Shown here: positions 48,241 through 59,519 of the stretch, one piece after another
How the letters are laid out: every line of letters starts with the position of its first letter
How positions within the stretch are numbered: position 1 is the first letter of the stretch
Assembly: GCA_029891385.1 (NCBI GenBank)
Contig: CM057228.1
Location: 58,597,783-58,661,782, forward strand
From: Erythroxylum novogranatense
Taxonomy: Eukaryota > Streptophyta > Magnoliopsida > Malpighiales > Erythroxylaceae
Direction of reading: 5' to 3'
DNA length: 64,000 bases
The notes under the pieces: model-generated
What the model was told of the DNA's origin: nothing
What the model saw: only the letters and a program-made list of their open reading frames with translations
Database searches by the model: none
Position numbers and translations under genes: made by a program

Positions 48241-51200
48241 TGTTATAAATGGTATGCTTTTTATTTACGATATTGAGGCGTTTGCATTCTTTGGATCTGG
48301 ATCCACACATTCTTTATTGCACCTCATATGGCATGTAGATTGCATGGGGATAGGGAGATGTTACAGTATGGGCTAGAGGTGAGTACACCTCAGGTACTAC
48401 TCTCGCATTGGGAGAGGTGCTGCAGGAGATGCTCGATCCAGCATTGATCAGCAGTGTTGAGGCGAGACCTTATAGTGTTGCCTCGAGAGAGATCGATGTG
48501 ATTCTAGGGATGGGTGGTGACGGCCCATAGGGCTATTATGGACCTGCTATACCGAGGAGGTTGTTTTAGAGTCTCTGGTCGACTAGAAGCGATGTTTAGA
48601 GGAGTTAGTCGAGCGATACCGGCCGGATGATCTCTTTCCTTAGTGCCACGAGATTGATGCGAGGAGGCATGAGGCATATATGGCTCATGTGGTTGATACG
48701 AGTTGAAAGCAGAGGCTTTAGGATATTCCGTGGTTAGGGAATTTCCGGATGTGTTTCTGATGAGTTCTGGGTTTGCTTGGCGGATCGGAGACGAGTTCTC
48801 TATTGACCTCGTTCCAGGTACTGCTCCTATATCTATACCTCCATATAGGATGGCACCTGTGGAACTGAGGGAGCTTAAGGCTCAGTTGCAGGAGTTGTTG
48901 GAGAAGGGTTTTATCAGGCCTAGTGTTTCACCATGGGGAGCTCCAGTTTTATTTGTGAAGAAAAAGGATGGGACTTTGAGGCTGTGCATCGATTACAGGC
49001 AGTTGAATCGGGTGACAGTGAAGAATAAGTATCCACTGCCTAGGATCGATGACTTATTTGATCAGTTGCAGGGGGCTCAGGTATTCACCAAGTTAGATCT
49101 GCGATCTGGTTACTATCAGTTGAAGATTGCAGAGGCCGATGTGCCTAAGAGTGCCTTCAGGAGCAGGTATGGGCATTTTGAGTTTTTAGTGATGCCGTTT
49201 GGGTTGACTAATGCCGGCGACCTTCATGGCCTTGATGAATAAGGTATTTCAGCCCTACTGGATCGCTTTGTTATTGTCTTTATTGATGACATTTTAGTGT
49301 ATTCGAGGAACGTACGTAGAGCATAGTGAGCATTTGAGGATTGTGTTGCAGACGATGAGGGGAGCAGGTTGTATGCCAAATTGATAAATGTAATTTTGGT
49401 GGATCAGTGATATTTTAGGGCATATAGTGACCGGAGAGGGTATTGGTGGATTGAGTAAGGTTGAGGCGGTCTTTGAAGTGGGAGGCTCCTAGGAATGTGC
49501 GAAGATTGGAGTTTCCTCGGATTGGTGGTTATTACGGAGGTTTGTCGAGGGTTTTCATTGATCTCGGCCCCTCGACAAAGTTTCGAGGAAGAATGTACCA
49601 TTCGATGGAGTGAGGAGTGCGGAAGAGCTTTGAGGAGTGAAACATCGGTTGACTCTTGCACGGTGTTGGCTATTCCATCAGGATGGAGGATTTGTGGTAT
49701 CTGATGATGCATCGCATCGAGGATTGGGGTGTGTTACGATGCGCACGGTAGAGTCATTGCCTATGCCTCGAGACATTTGAGGTCTCACGAGGTAAACTAT
49801 CATGTTCATGATTTGGAGTTAGTTGCAGTAGTGTTTGCTTTGAAGATTTGGAGGCATTACCTGTATGGTGAGACTTTCCAGATCTTCACTGACCATAAAG
49901 TCGAGGTATTCTTGAGCCGAGAGAGTTGAATTTGAGATAGAGGAGATGACTTGAGTTGTTGAAGGACTATGACTGTACTATCGAGTATCACCCTGGGAAA
50001 TCCAATGTAGTGGCAGATGCTCTGAGTAGGAAGTCACATACTAGTACAGCTCAGATTCAGGCAATGAGGTTGCCTAACTTGATTCAGTTGAGGGCTTTGA
50101 ATGTTCAGATGAATCTGGAGCAGGATGGAGTCTTATTGGCTACTTTGAAACTGAGACCGATGCTACTGGACAGGATCAGGAGAGTTCAGGACAAGGATCC
50201 TGTTATGGTGAGACTGATTGAGAAGGTAAAAGCTGATTCGAGTTCTGAGTTTGATGTGAGAGATGAGACTTTGTGGTTGAGACAGAGGCTTTGTGTGCCT
50301 GATGTGGATGACTTGAGGAGACAGATATTAGAGGAGGCTCATATGGCCACATATGCTATGCATCTGGTACTACCAAGATGTATAACACTGAAGCAACATT
50401 TTGGTGGCTGGCATGAAAAAGCAAGTAGCGAGTATGTATCTAGATGTTTGGCGTGCCAAGGAGTTAAGTGAGCACCGAGCTCGAAAGAAGCTTCATTCGT
50501 TGCCCATTTCGGAGTGGAAATGGGAACGAATTACCATGGATTTCATTATGGGTTTGCCTAGGACGCCGAGGCAGTATGATATTATCTGGGTCATAGTGGA
50601 TCGATTGACTAAATCGGCCCATTTCTTGCCAGTGAGGGAGAACAATACCATGGATCAGTTGGCCCAGAAGTATGTGGCGGAGATAGTGAGACTGCATGGG
50701 GTCCCAGTGTCGATAGTGTCTGATAGGGATCCCAGATTTACTTCGAAGTTCTGGCATAGTTTGCAGTCTGCTATGGGTACAAGATTTAACTTCAGTACAG
50801 CGTTTCATCCTCAGACAGATGGGCAGAGTGAGAGGACGATTAAGACTGTTGAGGATATGCTTGAGCTTGTATTGGAGTTGAGAGGAGCATGGGATCGATG
50901 TTAGCTCGATTGAGTTTGCATACAACAATCATTATCATAGTAGCATCGGGATGGCACCATATGAGGCACTGTATGGGCGACCGTGTAGATCTCCTTTGTA
51001 TTGGGATGAAGAGGGTGTGAGGATGATTGAGGGTCCTGAGTTGATTCAGGATACTGTTTATAAGGTGAAACTGATTTGGAGTCGCATCAAGGCGGCTCGG
51101 GATGAAAGAGAAGAGCTATGTGGATCGGCGTAGGAGGAGATGGAGTATGATGTGGGCGACGAGTGTTCTTACGGTGTCACCGTGGCGTGGTGTACTGAGA

Positions 51201-51590
51201 TTTGGGAAAAAGGGTAAGTTAAGCCCTAGGTACATTGGTCCATATGAGATCACTAAGAGGATAGGACTTTTGGCCTACAGGCTAGCTTTACCGAGTGAGA
51301 TGTCTCAGTTGCATGACGTCTTCTATGTGAGTATGCTCCGTAGATATCGGTCGGATCAGACACATGTGATCTGGCTCGGGAGATTGAGGTCTCTAATGTC
51401 GAAAGTTATGTAGAGAGCCGTCTGATTGTCGGGACACGGTGAAGCAGTTGAGGAATAAGAGTATTCCATTAGTGAAGGTTCTCTGGAGGAACCACTCGAC
51501 TGAAGAAGCTACTTGGGAGACCGAGGAGCATATGAGGAGGCAGTATCCTCACCTGTTCGCTCAATCAGGTAAGAATTTTGGGGACGAAAT
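48241..51590 (+). pseudogene. Inner-element pol with chromodomain-like end
   Basis: Protease region reads FGSGSTHS, apparently missing the catalytic Asp. Reverse transcriptase is open from 48703 to 49242 ([18 protein letters not shown] to [11 protein letters not shown]); after a frameshift the FIDDILVYS box follows near 49281. RNase H is in pieces (49729-49929, 49956-50050). Integrase shows WRAK/CLACQ-type finger residues and a DDE core in 50401-50904 (ITMDFIMGLPRT, SDRDPRF, TDGQSERT). The C-terminal part ends with VKVLWRNHSTEEATWE, a chromodomain-like segment of chromoviruses. Many indels make it inactive. Confidence 0.88.
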
Positions 51591-51596
51591 TTTTAT

Positions 51597-51610
51597 TAGG
51601 AGGGGAGAAT
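51597..51610 (+). other. Polypurine tract of inner gypsy element
   Basis: TTAGGAGGGGAGAAT directly precedes the 3' LTR start TGTAAC. Confidence 0.8.
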
Positions 51611-54600
51611 TGTAACATCCCATCTCCCATAGGAAGGGTTTATTGGTAATTTGGGACGGGGTAGGAGAATTGGATTATAACTCGGCATGAACATACATTA
51701 TATAGCCTCTATAACTGATGATTGTTTTGCACATGCACATGGTATACATGCATTCATGACATTTCCGGCATAAGTGTCTAATTGAGATCTTTTGTGAAAT
51801 TTATGGGATAATTGTATTTGAAAAATTATTTGGAGTGCGCCATTGAGTGTTTTACATTTTTAGGGATTTATGGGAATTTTTCTGGAATTTTCCGGAGAAA
51901 ATTCCCGGACCGGAAAAAATCGCCAATTGGCGAACCGATCGATTTTCGGTAGCAAAATTTTTTTTTACCCAATGGCACTGTCTTATTGGGTAGATTATTT
52001 TGGGATTGAAATTGGGGTTAATTGAGTTGATTGGGTTAGTTTTTGATCTGGATTAAAGAATTAATACTTTGACTTTTCTTTAAACTTTTGAACCAATCAC
52101 ATTTAACCACCAAATGCTATCATTTAATGCTCACTTGCTTCCTCCCACGGTTTTGCCTTCATAAAAGAAGGAAAAAGAGGATTTTTACCTCTTAAAACCT
52201 TCACATCCGAGAATCTTCCTTCCTTCTTCATCTCCATCAATTTTTTCTCCTTCTTTAAGTTATTTCCTCCAACTTTGAGAGCCTTCCTTATATGCTTACA
52301 AGCTTAAGTCTCCTACCTTCTTTTCATGATGATAGCCATGTTTGATGTTAGAAGAAAGTAGAAAAAGTGAGAAATTGGTGTGCTTTGAAGTGGAAAAGCT
52401 AATTAGGTAAGTAAGTTTAATTAAGTTTTCAATGATGCTTAAGTATGAATTTATGAATCATGGTAGTTAAAAACATTGAATGGGAGTTATGGTATGTTTA
52501 TTATGATTATTGATGCCTTAAATTGATGATAATTATTGCTTGAATTAATGGGTATAAGATTAGGGTTAGTTATGAATTGAAAGTAGGATGAGTGATGAAT
52601 GGTTTTAGCTTGATTGTAATTGCATTTTGATGATGATTTGTGCATAGGAATTGTGAAATTAATGCTGCCAAAATGTGACTATTAGCCCTAGTGAATGTAT
52701 GAATATTGTAGGTACTGATTTAGTGTTAAAATGAGATGCCTATGGTAGTAGGAATTGAATTGGTATGATAGGAAGTGAATTGGTGAAGTAAAGCTGAAAA
52801 TTGATCTTTGACCTATTGTCATGCTTTGATCATAACTAATTGTATAGGTGAGCAAATGAGTTGAGGTTTGTGCCCAATTAAACTTTGGGATGTTGGATAC
52901 AACTTTGTGTGAAATAGGTGTTGTTAAATTGTAATGCTAGAAGGGCAAAATTTTGCATGGAAAGTTACTGTTTTATTACACGTGAACAGTACATGATTAT
53001 GACCTGATTACTTTGTTGATTTTTTCTACATTAATTGATATGGAACTAGGAAAAATGGTCTGTATGAAAGTTGAGGCATATTGAGTTAGCTTTCCATTGC
53101 CACTGATCTTGATAATTTTCGAGTTGTATATTGGGAGATATGAACTGATTTCTATTGATTGGTTTTATGCTTTTTGGAGAAACCTAGTCAAAGTGTTGAT
53201 TTTGTGAGCTTTGTGCTTGGGAGCAATTTTAGCAATTTTTGTGGACTGAATTGGTGTGAGTGATCTTCTGAAAAGTTGTAGAGGAAGAAATTATCTTGAG
53301 AATGATATATGGTGTGTAATTTTTAGAGGTCAGAGTTGGGAGTTATCATTTTGCAAAAAACTGACCCTGCATTAGGTTGTGAATTGTTGATAATGGCAGT
53401 AACTTCCATAACAGTTTTGAAATTGTTAGGAATCGAATTGGAGTTTGAGTTCTTCATGAAAATTGAATTTTGAGATCTTATCTTTTTATGGATATAAGGT
53501 AATGATTTTTGTGACATTTTTGCTAAGAGAATTACTGTTTGGAAAATTACTGTCCAGATTGGTTGATTTCAGAGGGCTGATGCTTTGGTTAATTGTTTGA
53601 CCTAGTTAGTAAGTAAATTTGATTTTGAGTTGTTCATGAAAGTTGTATATAACATTGTGAACTTTCTGAGAATATTTATTGTGTTATTTTTGACTGAGGA
53701 AATTAGTAGTTACTGAATTTGCAATGTACTGCCCTGTTTTGATAGGTTTTGAGTGGGCAGTAGGTTTGGATGGAATTTTGACACCCTTAGAGGTGAAATT
53801 GATTTTTATGGTCTTCATGAGAATGGTAGAACTTTTCATGATCTTTCCAACAAGCTATGGTTTGTATTTTTTCGATTTGTGTGCAAAGAGTTATGGGTGT
53901 TGGAAATTCGGATTGGAAATAGGAAAAAGAAAGCAAGGATGTGAGTGAACCTCGTCGGATCACTAGGGCGACGCCTCGCCCCAGCGAGGCGAGGTCGGAT
54001 GGCCCGGTCACTAGGGCGACGCCTCGCCCTAGTGACGAGGTGAGGCGAGTCGACCTCGCTAGGGCGACGCCTCGCCCCAGCGAGGCAGGCGCAGATATAG
54101 ATATATATATATATATATATTATTTGGCATTTAGTGACCTAATTGTTTCTTTTGTCAATTTCTTTTCCGTCCGACGTCCGATTGACCTGATTCTTGAGGC
54201 ATCGGATTCGTAGAGTATTTAATTTCATTTTGTGAGAAATTGGGAATTTTTGGACGGGAAATTGGCGTGTACAGGTAGCGAGCCTTTAATCTTTATTTTG
54301 TTTAATTGGGGAGCTATAGAGGTCCGAATTGCGCACCGTCAGTGCCAATAGGTTTCTAATTTATAGACGGATTTTATTATGGAAAACTTTTGGATTAGGG
54401 CCGGGAATGCCATGAACATGCATTATACACGTTTTACTTATTCCATGTGCATTGTTTGATATTTTAACTATTAGGTTGGTAATGTTTATTTATTTTAATT
54501 GTTATAGAGGCTCGGTTGGAGCGTCATCCCACGGACGTTGCAGAGACTTCCGGCATTAGCTTCGGAAGTTATTAGGTGAGTAACCTAGATGGTTCCTCGG

Positions 54601-55556
54601 TTAGTAAGTGTTTATAATTACACTTAGAACCCATGCGGGAATAATGGTAGGAAAATTGTGTTTGTTTGTGCCTGGATTGCGGACCGGAGGCTCGATGGAT
54701 TGGAGAATTCTGACATAGAAGTGTTATATGTGATTTTCTTGCGATTACCTGTGCGAGAATTATGTGTATATGTTGAGTTGGGATCTGATCTGATGTTGGT
54801 GTTGTTTTATTTAGATATATGCATTTCATGCATAATTGCATGATCAGTAATTGGCAGTTGTGACCAGAGCAGCCAATGAGAGCTTAAAGCTCAACGTGAT
54901 TGGACCTTGAGCCTGATGATTGAGCCTATGGCTCACCGTTTAATGTGCCCTTAATGGGGCGATTCTGAGCTCGACCACAACAACGTAATAAATTGGAAAA
55001 GTGTCTCATACACATTTCATGTGCATTTGAATTGGTTCCTTTGAGTGATCTAGTAATCATGTGGTGCTTCGAATGTGTTTAGGTGAAATAGCGTATTATG
55101 GCGTGATATCTTGTGTATATGCATGAATTGGGTGAACCATCGATGATGGTTCCTCACTAAGTTCATAAACTCACCCAAAATTGCAAATTATTTTTCGGGA
55201 CCGAGAGAGTAGACTTATAGCTCGGAGGACTTTTCCCGTGTAGATTGAGTTGGCAAGAGAAGTCATGGCAAGCAAGTCGGTCGGTGGCACTTTTGAGGAT
55301 GACCTAGCTAGCTTTTGTTTGATTTTCTTTTGGAGTAATGTCTGAGAACATACCGGTTGTGTAAATCTACTACTTTGAGGTTATGAAATTTGAAATTTAT
55401 GGTTTTAAAAATTAGTGGATTTCATATTACTGCTTTATGATTGTTGATGTCATGTGGAGTGTTAGTGGTTGTTCGTAGCGCACCCTTATCGTAGGGTGTG
55501 TATCGGAATGACCTACGGGCGTCCTGGTACATATCCTATGGTAAGGGGGTGCTACA
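51611..55556 (+). repeat. 3' LTR of inner gypsy element
   Basis: 3946 bp, colinear with 43142-47027. Differences cluster in C+G-rich spots and short homopolymers. It contains the CpG-dense patch at 53958-54095, a TA run at about 54097-54120, the mini-palindromes from 54880 and the hairpin at 55134-55152. It ends GCTACA before the TAGTT duplicate. Confidence 0.95.
53958..54095. repeat. CpG-dense patch in inner 3' LTR
   Basis: Three near-complete units around AGGGCGACGCCTCGCCC alternate with GGCGAGG-type words. It gives Arg/Pro/Thr-rich shadow frames that are not genes. Confidence 0.9.
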
Positions 55557-55561
55557 TAGTT

Positions 55562-56060
55562 GAGGCAGCTTTGAGGGTGGAGAGCATAGAGAATATCAAG
55601 AGTGCTGTGAACAAGAAGAGGAAGGGCAGAGAGCAGTCCAGGAGGGGAGGTAACACTAGTATTCTTATGCCAGACAGGAGTGCTAAGAGCTTCCCAGTTT
55701 CCGTCAGAGGAGAGGAGCAGTGATGCTAGCCGACCTAGGCCGATGCGGACTTCTACTGTTTCTCACCAAGCTTCGACGGTGGGTGGCAGTAGAAGGGGAG
55801 ATGGGGACAAGTCATCCGTCCCTAAGTGTGAGCACTGCGGTAATTTCCATGGTGGAGAGTGTTACCGATTGACGGGAGCATGTTTTAATTACGGACAGAA
55901 GGGACACAGGGCCAGAGAGTGTCCTCAGCCATCTCGGAGAGAGGGATCTCGATCTGAGTTTCAGGAGGCCGGAGGCGTGGGTCAAAGGGCTGCAAAGTGG
56001 GTAGTTACGATGCGAGCCAGAGAGTGGGTCTTCGGGGAGACCGAGAGGCGAGCACCGGCC
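55562..56060 (+). pseudogene. Middle-element gag, C-terminal part with zinc knuckle
   Basis: The frame resumes directly after the TAGTT duplicate ([20 protein letters not shown]), matching what should follow QNFRDFQQL on the left side of the nested element. It changes register near 55690 and continues with [12 protein letters not shown] and the CCHC box [14 protein letters not shown], whose second Cys is Tyr (TAC). Confidence 0.85.
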
Positions 56061-59000
56061 GTGGTGTTTGTTATGACTAGAGAGGATGCAGAGACCGCTC
56101 CCGATGTTGTGACTGGTATGATTCGACTCTTTGCTGATGATGTGCTAGTTTTGATTGATCCGGGTTCTACTCACTCATTTGTTTCTTCGAGTAGACCTGT
56201 ATATGATAGAAATGTGAGCCCTTTGGATACTCCGCTGATGGTGAGTACTCCAATCAGCCAGTACATTGTGATTAGTCAAGTGTATAGAGTTTGTGAGATT
56301 CGCATTGAGGGAGAACTTCTAGTGGTCGATTTGATGCCACTGAAGATGGGAGGATTAGACGTGATTTTGGGCATGGATACATTAGAAAGGTACAATGCCC
56401 GTCTGGATTGTAAGCAGAAGACAATGGAATTTGAATTGAGTGATGGCAGAAAAGTGGTGTTTACTGGGGACAGGAAAGCGAGTCCGCCCAGAATTGTTTT
56501 AGCATTGATAGCAGAAAAGATGATGAGTAAAGGATGTGAGGCATTCTTGGCCTATGTGATAGACTCCAGAGCTGAGAGAGGGAAGTTGGAGGATATTCTA
56601 GTAGTCAGGGAATTCTCAGACGTTTTTCCTGAAGAATTGCCAGGACTACCGCCAGCTAGGAAAATTGAGTTTCCCATCGAGCTTTTGTCAGGTACAGTGC
56701 CGATTTCGATTCTGCCTTATTGGATGGCTCCGGCGGAATTGAAAGAGCTTAAGGAGCCGTTGGAGGAGTTGTTGGAGAAGGGATATATTCGACCGAGCTC
56801 TTCGCCTTGGGGAGCTCCGGTTCTTTTTGTAAAGAAGAAAGATGGATCATTGAGGATGTGTGTGGACTACAGGAAGTTGAATCAGATAACTGTGAAGAAC
56901 AAGTATCCACTTCCTCGCATTGATGATCTGTTTGATCAATTGCAAGGAGCGAGAGTCTTCTCGAAGATAGATTTGAGGTCGGGTTATCATCAGTTGAGGA
57001 TTAAGGAGTCGGATGTGCCGAAGTCTGCCTTCAGGACTCGGTATGGGCATTTTGAGTTTTTGGTGATGCCCTTCGGATTGACGAATGCACCTGCAGCATT
57101 TATGGATTTGATGAATCGGGTTTTTAAGCCATTCTTGGACCAATTTATCATTGTCTTCATTGATGATATCTTGGTGTATTCCAAGAGTCATGAGCAGCAT
57201 GAGGAGCATTTGAGGATTTCTTTGGAGACATTAAGGAGGCATGAGCTGTATGCCAAATTCGATAAATGCAAATTTTGGCTGAGGGAAGTTTCATTTCTTG
57301 GACATGTGATCTCAGAGCAAGGAGTTCATGTGGATCCAAAGAAGATAGAAGCTGTGGTGAATTGGGAAGCGCCGAAGAATGTAACAGAGGTGAGAAGTTT
57401 TCTGGGTTTGGCAGGCTATTACAGGAGATTCGAGGAGGGATTCTCTATGATAGCCGCTCCGATGACGAAGTTGTTGAGGAAGAATCAGAAGTTTGTTTGG
57501 AGTGAGGAGTGTCAGAGGAGCTTCGAGGAGCTCAAGCGCAGATTGACGAGTGCTCCGATTTTGATGTTGCCTTCTGGAGATGAGGGCTATACTCAGTATA
57601 GTGATGCTTGAGGAAGGGTCTTGTTTATGTTTTGATCAGGAGACGGGTGATTGCTTATGCTTGGCGATTGAAGCCTTATGAGTTGAATTATCCGACGCAT
57701 GATTTGGAGTTGGCAACTGTGATATTTGCTTTGAAGATTTGGCGACATTATTTGTATGGAGTTCAGACGAGGATCTTTACCGATCATAAGAGTCTGAAGT
57801 ATTTGTTGAGCCAGAAGGAATTGAATTTGAGGCAGAGAAGGTGGATTGAGTTACTCAAAGACTATGATCTGTTGATTGAGTATCATCCGGGCAAGGCCAA
57901 TGTAGTGGCGGATGCCTTGAGTAGGAAGTCTTCGATTGCTCATGTGCGGACGGTTTATCTTCCCTTATTGGAAGAGATGGCCAAGCTTAAGATAAGCTTG
58001 AAGCAGGAGGAGTCGGAGTGTCTTCTCGCTAATTTCTGAGTGAGACCGATACTCAGGGAGAAAGTTAGAGAATTGTAGGCTCAAGATGCGAATTTGAGCA
58101 AGCTCGGAGATGAAATTTAGAAGGGTAAAGTTTCAGAAGTAGTAGTGAGGGATGATGGACTTATGACAGTAGGGAACAGGTTGTGTATTCCTGATGTGCA
58201 GGAAGTTAAGGCTGAGATTATGGATGAGGCACACAATGCGCCTTATGCTATGCATCCAGGCAGCACCAGGATGTACAGAGATCTGAGAGAGCATTTTTGG
58301 TGGAAAGGCATGAAGAAAGATGTAGCAGAGTTTGTTAGTAAGTGTCTAGTGTGTCAGCAAGTCAAGGCTGAACATCAGGCACCTTCAGGCAAGCTGAGGT
58401 CGTTGCCTATTCCGGAGTAGAAGTGAGTGACTATAGATTTTCTGATGGGTTTGCCTAGGACCATTAGGAGGCATGATGCAATTTTAGTTATTGTGGATCG
58501 GTTAACGAAGTTAACTCACTTTTTGGCAATTAAGCAGACTGATTCTTTGCATGTGCTAGCAAAGAAGTATATCGATGAGATAGTGAGACTACGTGGGATT
58601 CTGGATTCGATTGTGTCCGATAGAGATCCTCGGTTTACTTCGAGGTTTTGGGGCAGTTTGTAGGAAGCTTTGGGGACGAAGCTACATTTTAGTACGGCGT
58701 TTCACCCTCAGAAGGATGGTCAATCTGAGAGGACTATTCGGACACTTGAGGGGATGCTTCGGGCTTGTGTGATGGATTTCAGAGGAGCTTGGGATGAGCA
58801 TTTGCCGTTGGTCGAATTTGCTTATAACAATTCGTACCATTCGAGCATTTAGATGGCTCCATATGAGGCTTTGTATGGGCGGAGATGTAGGACTCCGATC
58901 TGTTGGGATGAAGAAGGAGAGAGGCAATTGGAAGGACCAGAATTGATTCAGACGACGGTTGAGAAAGTTAATGCAGTTAGCGGTTGCTTAAAGCTGACCT

Positions 59001-59507
59001 GAGGATAGGATGAAGAGTTATGTTGATGCTCACCGAAAGGAGATGGAGTATGAAGTCGGTGAGAAAGTGTTCCTTAAGACATCTCCTTGGAAAGGAGTAT
59101 TGAGATTCGGCAAGAAGGGTAAGTTGAGTCAGAGGTATGTGGGTCCTTATGAGATCCTGGAGAGGATTGAGCCACTCACCTACAGGTTGGCGTTACCTCC
59201 GGAGTTATCGCAGATTCACGATGTTTTTCATGTGTCTATGTTAAGGAGGTATAGATCGGATCCTTCTCACATCATTCAGGCGAGAGAGGTTCAGTTACGC
59301 GATGATCTGAGTTATGAGGAGCAACCGGTGGAGATTTTGGATACCAAAGACAAAGTTCTCCGGAACAAGACGGTTCAACTAGTCAAGGTCTTGTGGAGAA
59401 ACCATTCAGTAGAGGAGGCTACTTGGGAGCCATTGGAAGCCATGCGGGAGAAGTATCCGCATCTCTTTGATGATTCAGGTAAATTTCGAGGACAAAATTT
59501 CTTTTAA
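56061..59507 (+). pseudogene. Middle-element pol: protease, RT, RNase H, integrase, chromodomain
   Basis: Open from 55680 to 57611, then in pieces at 57608-58039, 58145-58663, 58670-58852 and 59010-59507. The protease site [13 protein letters not shown] is intact for this lineage. Reverse transcriptase has [18 protein letters not shown] and [11 protein letters not shown]. RNase H has FTDHKS and VVADALSRK. Integrase has the finger (AMHPGSTRM, REHFWW, CLVCQ) and acidic residues in TIDFLMGLPRT, SDRDPRF and DGQSERT. It ends VKVLWRNHSVEEATWE, a chromodomain-like segment. TAG codons at 58418, 58661 and 58850 and a frameshift near 57608 break it. This is the best-preserved pol in the window. Confidence 0.92.
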
Positions 59508-59519
59508 GAGGGGGAGAAA
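59505..59519 (+). other. Polypurine tract of middle gypsy element
   Basis: TAAGAGGGGGAGAAA directly precedes the 3' LTR start TGTTAGACC. Confidence 0.85.

Larger units (their letters stand above)
43142..55556 (+). mobile_element. Inner Tekay-type Ty3/gypsy element (complete, defective)
   Basis: 12,415 bp with LTRs at 43142-47027 (3886 bp) and 51611-55556 (3946 bp), ends TGTAAC...GCTACA, and target duplication TAGTT (43137-43141 and 55557-55561). A primer-binding site, gag-pol and polypurine tract are present in the normal order. It is the same family as the fragment at 1-5838. The LTRs are almost identical in their A+T-rich parts, which suggests a recent insertion, yet gag-pol is full of small indels. 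Confidence 0.95.
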
